Source: Candidatus Latescibacterota bacterium (GTDB taxonomy: Bacteria; Latescibacterota; UBA2968; UBA8231). Taken from it: DNA of 18,114 nucleotides. The DNA is taken from contig JAJDTN010000077.1 in NCBI GenBank assembly GCA_022827165.1, positions 1 to 18,114 of the forward strand, in the 5' to 3' direction. Below the pieces are notes generated by a model, which saw nothing but the letters and a program-made list of their open reading frames with translations, was not told the DNA's origin and did not search any database. Position numbers and translations under genes: made by a program. Each line of letters starts with the position of its first letter. The stretch's first letter is position 1. Shown one piece after another: positions 14,181 through 18,114 of the stretch.

Positions 14181-15323
14181 TCAGCTCTCTGCGCGCACGC
14201 AGACGTGGTCGATGAAGCGCCCGTACAGGTCGACGGCCTTGTGCAGCTGATCGATCTGCACCCACTCGTCCACGGTGTGGGCCTGGGCGATGTTGCCGGG
14301 TCCGAGCACGACCAGGTCGCGCATCTTCTCGCGGAAGGCGAGGCCGTCGGTGCCGTAGGCCACGGTCGTCGGCTTGCGGGTGCCGGTCAGGCGCAGGGCG
14401 GTGCGCACGATGGGGGCGTCCGGCGGGGTGTAGACCGGCTCGCCGGGGAACCGGACCTCCACCTTCAGGCCGCACTCCCTGGCCTTGGCTTTCGTGCGCT
14501 CCAGCAGCCGCGCCGGGTCGATGCCGGGCATGAGCCGGTAGCTCACGGTGCAGACGCTGCGCACGGGAGAGATGTTGGTGGCCACGTTGCCGTCGTTGAT
14601 GCCGATGCTCCACTCCGAGTGGGGCGGCGAGAACTCCTCGTTGCGGTAGCGCTTCGAGGAGAGGACGAGGTCGTTGATCTTCCTCATCTCCACCAGGAAG
14701 GGGATCATGGCGAGGTTGGCGTTGACCCCCTTCAGGGTGCTCGTGTGGGCGGCGCGGCCGCTGGCGGTGGCGCGGATCGCCATCGATCCCTTGTGGGCGT
14801 AGACCACGCGCAGCAGGGTGGGCTCGCAGATCACCCCGTACCCGGTGCTGGCCGTGTCGAAGAGCTTCGACTTGCGGGTCACCTCGCGGGCGCCGCGGGC
14901 CTGCACCTCCTCGTCGGCGGTGACCACGATGAACAGCGGCTGCTTCAGGTCGCCGGCGCCGAACTTCGCGGCGGCGCAGATCGAGGCCGCCAGGGGGCCC
15001 TTCATGTCGCAGGCGCCGCGGCCATGGAGCTTGCCCCCGGCCACGCGGGCCTGGTAGGGGTCCTGCTTCCAGCCGTCCTCGAGGGCCGCCGGCACGACGT
15101 CGTCGTGGCTCATCAGCGTCAGGCCGCCGCCGCCCTTCCCCAGCCGGCCGACGACGCAGAGCTTGTCCACGCCCCGGTCGTCGGTATAGGGAAGCCGCTC
15201 GACCTCGAACCCCAGCGACTCCAGAATCGCCGCGATCCGCTCGGTGACCGGGACGTTGCTCAGGCGGCTCTCGGATCTGTAGCTTACGAGCTCTTTCGTC
15301 AGCTCCACGACGTCGAGTTTCAT
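14181..15323 (-). CDS. M20 family ArgE/DapE-like deacylase
   Basis: This 380-residue dinuclear-metal amidohydrolase belongs to peptidase family M20 (acetylornithine deacetylase / succinyl-diaminopimelate desuccinylase type). Metal and catalytic residues are visible: H73 and D75 in MSHDDVVP, the bridging D106 in GRGACDMKG, E138/E139 in TADEEV, E167 in CEPT, and the late histidine in IAQAHTVDEWV. The dimerisation lid sits between, around SMAIRATASGRAAHTST. The C-terminal GPGNIAQAHTVDEW is closer to ArgE than to DapE. The nearby hom-asd pair would fit DapE in lysine synthesis, but other N-acyl amino acids are possible, so no symbol is given. The start ATG 15323 matches the family N-terminus; the Shine-Dalgarno is weak. 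It is divergent from the Ldh-family operon. Confidence 0.88.
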   Translation of the reverse strand: MKLDVVELTKELVSYRSESRLSNVPVTERIAAILESLGFEVERLPYTDDRGVDKLCVVGRLGKGGGGLTLMSHDDVVPAALEDGWKQDPYQARVAGGKLHGRGACDMKGPLAASICAAAKFGAGDLKQPLFIVVTADEEVQARGAREVTRKSKLFDTASTGYGVICEPTLLRVVYAHKGSMAIRATASGRAAHTSTLKGVNANLAMIPFLVEMRKINDLVLSSKRYRNEEFSPPHSEWSIGINDGNVATNISPVRSVCTVSYRLMPGIDPARLLERTKAKARECGLKVEVRFPGEPVYTPPDAPIVRTALRLTGTRKPTTVAYGTDGLAFREKMRDLVVLGPGNIAQAHTVDEWVQIDQLHKAVDLYGRFIDHVCVRAES

Positions 15324-15407
15324 TCGGATCCAGCTCGGTTTCAGGTGAGAAATGGGAGCGGGGCAAGGTAGCTCCGGCCGCCGGGGCGGGGCAAGGAGGG
15401 AGAGGCC
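15324..15407. promoter_or_regulatory. Divergent promoter region
   Basis: These 84 bases separate the M20 gene from the Ldh-family operon and must contain both promoters. A strong Shine-Dalgarno AAGGAGGG (15393-15400) stands seven bases before GTG 15408 on the plus strand. No clear -35/-10 pair was recognised. Confidence 0.4.
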
Positions 15408-16415
15408 GTGAACCGGCCCCCCGAGACGGCCGTCATAGTGCGCGAGGAGCGGCTGCTGAGCTTCGCCTCGGCCTGCTTCGAGAAGGCCGGATCGCCCCCC
15501 GCCCAGGCGCGCGCCGTGGCCCGGCTTCTCGTCGACTCCGACCTGCGCGGCGTCCGCAGCCACGGCTGCCGCGCCCTCGACGGCTACTGCGCCTCCCTGG
15601 AGGCGGGTCTGCTCAACCCCGCCCCGCGGGCCTCGGTCATCCACGAGACCCCGGCGGTCGCCGCCCTCGACGGCGACGGCGGCCTGGGATACGTGCCCAT
15701 GCTGAAGGCGACCGACATGGCCGTCGCCCGGGCGCGGGAGCTGGGCCTGGGCATGGCCACGGTGCGCTCCATCGGCCACTACGGCTCCGCCGGCCACTAC
15801 TGCCGCCGGGCCGCGGCCTCCGGCTGCATCGGGTTCTCGGCGCAGGGCCCCGGGGGGCTCGGCAACGCCGCCGGCGCCGACCCCAAGCCGCAGCTGGCCT
15901 ACTACGGCAACCCGCCCATCTGCTTCGCCCTTCCGGGGGGAGAGACGCCGGGGGTCGTTCTCGACGCGGCCACCCGCATCCTCGCCGACTACCAGAAGGG
16001 GCCGGAGTTCGACGCCCTGATCCCCGTGATCCCGGCGGCCTTCTTCAAGAGCGTCGGCTACACCGCGGTGGCCGCCCTCATGGGCGGCGGCCTCGCCGGG
16101 ATCACGCAGACCGACCCGGCGACGGCCGAACGCTGGCCGAAGGCCACCAGCGGCGGCACGATCCTGGCCATCCACGTGGGCTCGGCGGTCTCGGAGGAGG
16201 CCTTCCGCGCCGAGGTGGACCGCATGGTGCGCGACGTGGCCGCCACGTACGAGCCCTTCCCCGGTCACGACCGCGCCCTGCTGCCCGGCGCCGTCGAGGC
16301 CGAGCGCTTCGAGCGCTACCGCCGCGAGGGCATCCCCTTCGGGCCGCCGGAGCAGGAGTCGGTGCGCGGCGCCGGCGCCCGCCTCGGCGTGCCCCTTCCC
16401 TGGGACGAGGAGTGA
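15408..16415 (+). CDS. Ldh/malate dehydrogenase family oxidoreductase, divergent
   Basis: This 335-residue protein belongs to the Ldh_2 (YlbC/AllD/DlgD-like) NAD(P)-dependent 2-hydroxyacid dehydrogenase family, which oxidises or reduces hydroxyacids such as malate, ureidoglycolate or sugar-derived acids. Signatures are SDLRGVRSHGCRAL (the R-SHG motif), DGDGGLGYVP, and IGHYGSAGHYCRRAA. The middle is unusual. After VVLDAAT, where relatives have a long segment ending in a G-KGYGL motif, it reads ILADYQKGPEFDALIPVIPAAFFKSVGY, which is noticeably shorter. The start is GTG 15408, fixed by AAGGAGGG upstream. Its stop TGA shares a base with the ATG of the Gfo/Idh/MocA gene (TGATG, 16413-16417), so they are co-translated. 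The substrate is unknown; the context suggests sugar acid or polyol breakdown. Confidence 0.85.
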   Translation: MNRPPETAVIVREERLLSFASACFEKAGSPPAQARAVARLLVDSDLRGVRSHGCRALDGYCASLEAGLLNPAPRASVIHETPAVAALDGDGGLGYVPMLKATDMAVARARELGLGMATVRSIGHYGSAGHYCRRAAASGCIGFSAQGPGGLGNAAGADPKPQLAYYGNPPICFALPGGETPGVVLDAATRILADYQKGPEFDALIPVIPAAFFKSVGYTAVAALMGGGLAGITQTDPATAERWPKATSGGTILAIHVGSAVSEEAFRAEVDRMVRDVAATYEPFPGHDRALLPGAVEAERFERYRREGIPFGPPEQESVRGAGARLGVPLPWDEE

Positions 16416-17536
16416 TGGCGGAGATCCGCTTCGGCATCATCGGCGCCGCCGGCCGCGGCAACAGCTTCGTGCAGGCCCTGCGGGCGAACCCGGCCACCGA
16501 GCTGACCGCCCTCTGCGACGTGCGCCTCGAGCCGCTCCGGGCCAACGCCGCCGAGCTCGGCGTGGAGCACACCTTCACCGACGCCGCGGAGCTGCTCGAC
16601 TCCGGCGCCGTGGACGCCGTCATCATCGGCACCCCCATGCAGTGGCACGCGCCGCAGGCGATCCTCGCCCTCGAGCGCGACATCCACGTCCTCAGCGAGG
16701 TCACCGCCGGGGTCTCCATCGAGGAGTGCCGCGACCTGGTGCGTGCCGCCCGCCGCAGCGGGGCCACCTACATGATGGCCGAGAACTTCACCTACATGAA
16801 GCCCAACGTCCTCGTCCGCGAGCTGGCCCGGCGGGGCCTCTTCGGCGACCCCTACTACGGCGAGGGCGCCTACATCCACCAGCTCCGCGGACTCAACGAG
16901 GCGACCCCCTGGCGCCGGCGCTGGCAGACCGGCGTCAACGGCTGCACCTACCCGACCCACAGCCTCGGCCCGGTGTACCAGTGGTTCAACGCCGGGGCCC
17001 CTCGCCCCGACCGCGTCGCCGCCGTATCGGCCGCCGGCACCGGCCACCACTACCTCGACCCCCGGGGCGACCGCTACGAGATGGAGGACTCGGTGACGAT
17101 GATGTGCCGCATGGTCAGCGGCGGCCTCGTGCAGATCCGCGTCGACATGCTCTCCGACCGGCCCCACCACACGGCCCGCTACGCCCTGCAGGGCACCGAC
17201 GGCGCCTACGAGTCCGGCGACGGCCACGAGGCCGAGCCCAAGGTGTGGCTGCGCTCCCGCGGCGAGCAGCAGAGGTGGGAGCCCCTGGCGGCCCTGGAGG
17301 AGGAGTTCCTGCCCGAGTTCTGGAAGAGCCCGCCGCCCGAGGCGCTGCAGGCCGGCCACGGCGGCGGCGACTACTGGGAGGTGCAGGACTTCGTCGCCGC
17401 CATCCGCGGCGAGACAAAGCCGGCCGTCGGCATCGACGCCGCCATGGACATGACCCTTCCCGGCCTGGCGAGCCAGCAGTCGATCGCCGAAGGATCGACC
17501 TGGGTCGCCGTTCCCGATCCCCGCAACTGGACCTGA
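16415..17536 (+). CDS. Gfo/Idh/MocA family oxidoreductase
   Basis: This 373-residue NAD(P)-dependent sugar or polyol dehydrogenase has the N-terminal Rossmann motif GIIGAAGRGNSF (residues 8-19) and a C-terminal alpha/beta domain with AENFTYMKPN and the conserved histidine in CTYPTHSLGPVYQW. The usual EKP motif, whose lysine takes part in catalysis, is replaced by E95-V96-T97 in HVLSEVTAGVS. The Rossmann and substrate histidine regions are otherwise intact, so this is a subfamily variation and not decay. A GTG at 16412 lies just before ATG 16415; ATG is chosen for the TGATG overlap with the upstream stop. The upstream GAGGAG is too close for an ideal ribosome site, so translational coupling is likely. 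The downstream gene starts eight bases after its stop, making a three-gene operon. Confidence 0.9.
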   Translation: MAEIRFGIIGAAGRGNSFVQALRANPATELTALCDVRLEPLRANAAELGVEHTFTDAAELLDSGAVDAVIIGTPMQWHAPQAILALERDIHVLSEVTAGVSIEECRDLVRAARRSGATYMMAENFTYMKPNVLVRELARRGLFGDPYYGEGAYIHQLRGLNEATPWRRRWQTGVNGCTYPTHSLGPVYQWFNAGAPRPDRVAAVSAAGTGHHYLDPRGDRYEMEDSVTMMCRMVSGGLVQIRVDMLSDRPHHTARYALQGTDGAYESGDGHEAEPKVWLRSRGEQQRWEPLAALEEEFLPEFWKSPPPEALQAGHGGGDYWEVQDFVAAIRGETKPAVGIDAAMDMTLPGLASQQSIAEGSTWVAVPDPRNWT

Positions 17537-17543
17537 GGACGCC

Positions 17544-18114
17544 ATGACAACCGAGCTGCCCCGGCTGGCCTTCTACCACGACGGCCGCCACCCGCTGATC
17601 TACATGTACGAGCCCCCCATGCAGCGCGCCGAGTTCGAGCAGGGGGTGGACGAGCTCGTCGGCACGCCCGTGGACGCCATCATGTTCTGCCTCGGCGACG
17701 GGCGCACCGTGCTCCACGACACCAAGGTCGGGGAGCTGTGGGGCCACAACGTCGATCGCTGGCCGCACCTGATCTTCCGGCGCGCGCACCAGAACGCCCG
17801 CCACCTGATCGACAGCGGCGACGACCCTATGCGGGTGATCTGCGAGCGCGCCCGCGCCAAGGGTCTGCCCGTGTACCCGACGCTGCTGGTGCAGCAGGGG
17901 AGGGGGCCGCGCGAGGAGGACGTGCGCTGCTCCGACTTCCGCTTCGACAACGCCCACCTGGAGATCGGCGCCAAGAGCGGCGTCGACGAGTCGTGGAGAG
18001 GCCACAACTGCCTCGACTTCGCCCACGAGGAGGTGCGCCGGGAGCGCTTCGCCCTCGTCGAGGAGGCGGTGCGGGACTACCCGGTGGACGGCTTCGAGCT
18101 GCAGTTGAACTACA
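17544..18114 (+). CDS. Putative glycosidase-like (TIM-barrel) protein, 5' part
   Basis: The gene runs off the window after 190 residues. It starts at ATG 17544 with GAGG five bases upstream, overlapping the previous stop. The protein has no signal peptide (MTTELPRLAFYHDGRHPLIY). It carries patterns seen in bacterial glycoside-hydrolase-like proteins: SDFRFDNAHLEIGA, then LDFAHEEVRRERFALVEEAV, and DGFELQLNY, which resembles the strand in GHL10-type proteins where an acidic residue follows DG-E. The assignment is by resemblance of these stretches only, and the barrel cannot be confirmed from a partial sequence. Its position in an operon with Ldh-family and Gfo/Idh/MocA enzymes suggests a role in processing an unusual carbohydrate. 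It could also be a conserved protein of unknown function. Confidence 0.6.
   Translation, partial: MTTELPRLAFYHDGRHPLIYMYEPPMQRAEFEQGVDELVGTPVDAIMFCLGDGRTVLHDTKVGELWGHNVDRWPHLIFRRAHQNARHLIDSGDDPMRVICERARAKGLPVYPTLLVQQGRGPREEDVRCSDFRFDNAHLEIGAKSGVDESWRGHNCLDFAHEEVRRERFALVEEAVRDYPVDGFELQLNY

Noticed and set aside
13996..15366. Frame continuous with the LivK-type gene reaching far upstream through the asd remnant and antisense to 15366
   Set aside because: Only the part from ATG 13995 has a signal peptide and family motifs. The upstream part is Arg/Pro-rich and lies out of frame over the M20 gene.

Overview
This is an 18.1-kb, very GC-rich bacterial window with tightly packed genes. Several genes overlap by the four bases GTGA, and GTG starts are common. 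No rRNA, tRNA, CRISPR array, transposase or integrase is visible. The gene set is a free-living heterotroph's: heme A synthesis, aspartate-family amino acids, purine synthesis, one-carbon metabolism, and catabolic oxidoreductases of the Ldh and Gfo/Idh/MocA families. It suits a high-GC uncultured lineage (something near the FCB group, Acidobacteria or Latescibacteria), but no marker gene here fixes the taxonomy and that placement is a guess.

Left part (1-3529): the 3' end of a class V aminotransferase gene is translationally coupled to a SelA/DgaE-like PLP enzyme. A stand-alone IMP cyclohydrolase (the N-terminal half of PurH only) follows on the minus strand, divergent from a CCA-adding enzyme with an HD domain. 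Middle-left (3681-8300): a fused homocysteine S-methyltransferase/methylenetetrahydrofolate reductase lies on the minus strand. Its leader looks like a compact cobalamin riboswitch ending in a hairpin next to the start codon. fdhD, a small exported fibronectin-III-like protein and heme A synthase follow.

Middle (8629-10946): homoserine dehydrogenase and aspartate-semialdehyde dehydrogenase form an overlapping pair that feeds threonine, methionine and lysine synthesis. A candidate sigma70-type promoter lies about 220 bases upstream. Next comes a two-gene minus-strand unit (11001-13995): a LivK-type lipoprotein and a CPA2 cation/proton antiporter with a CBS tail. This unit is bounded on its far side by a decayed second copy of the 3' end of asd (about 14007-14142). 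The duplication suggests the unit arrived by insertion or allele replacement at the asd locus.

Right part (14181-18114): an M20 ArgE/DapE-like deacylase is divergent from a three-gene plus-strand operon: an Ldh-family dehydrogenase, a Gfo/Idh/MocA oxidoreductase with an altered EKP motif, and a partial, probably TIM-barrel glycosidase-like protein cut by the window end. This operon looks like a sugar-acid or polyol utilisation cassette of unknown substrate.

The points most worth checking are the asd scar and the cassette beside it, the putative cobalamin riboswitch on a fused methyltransferase/MTHFR, and the split purH.
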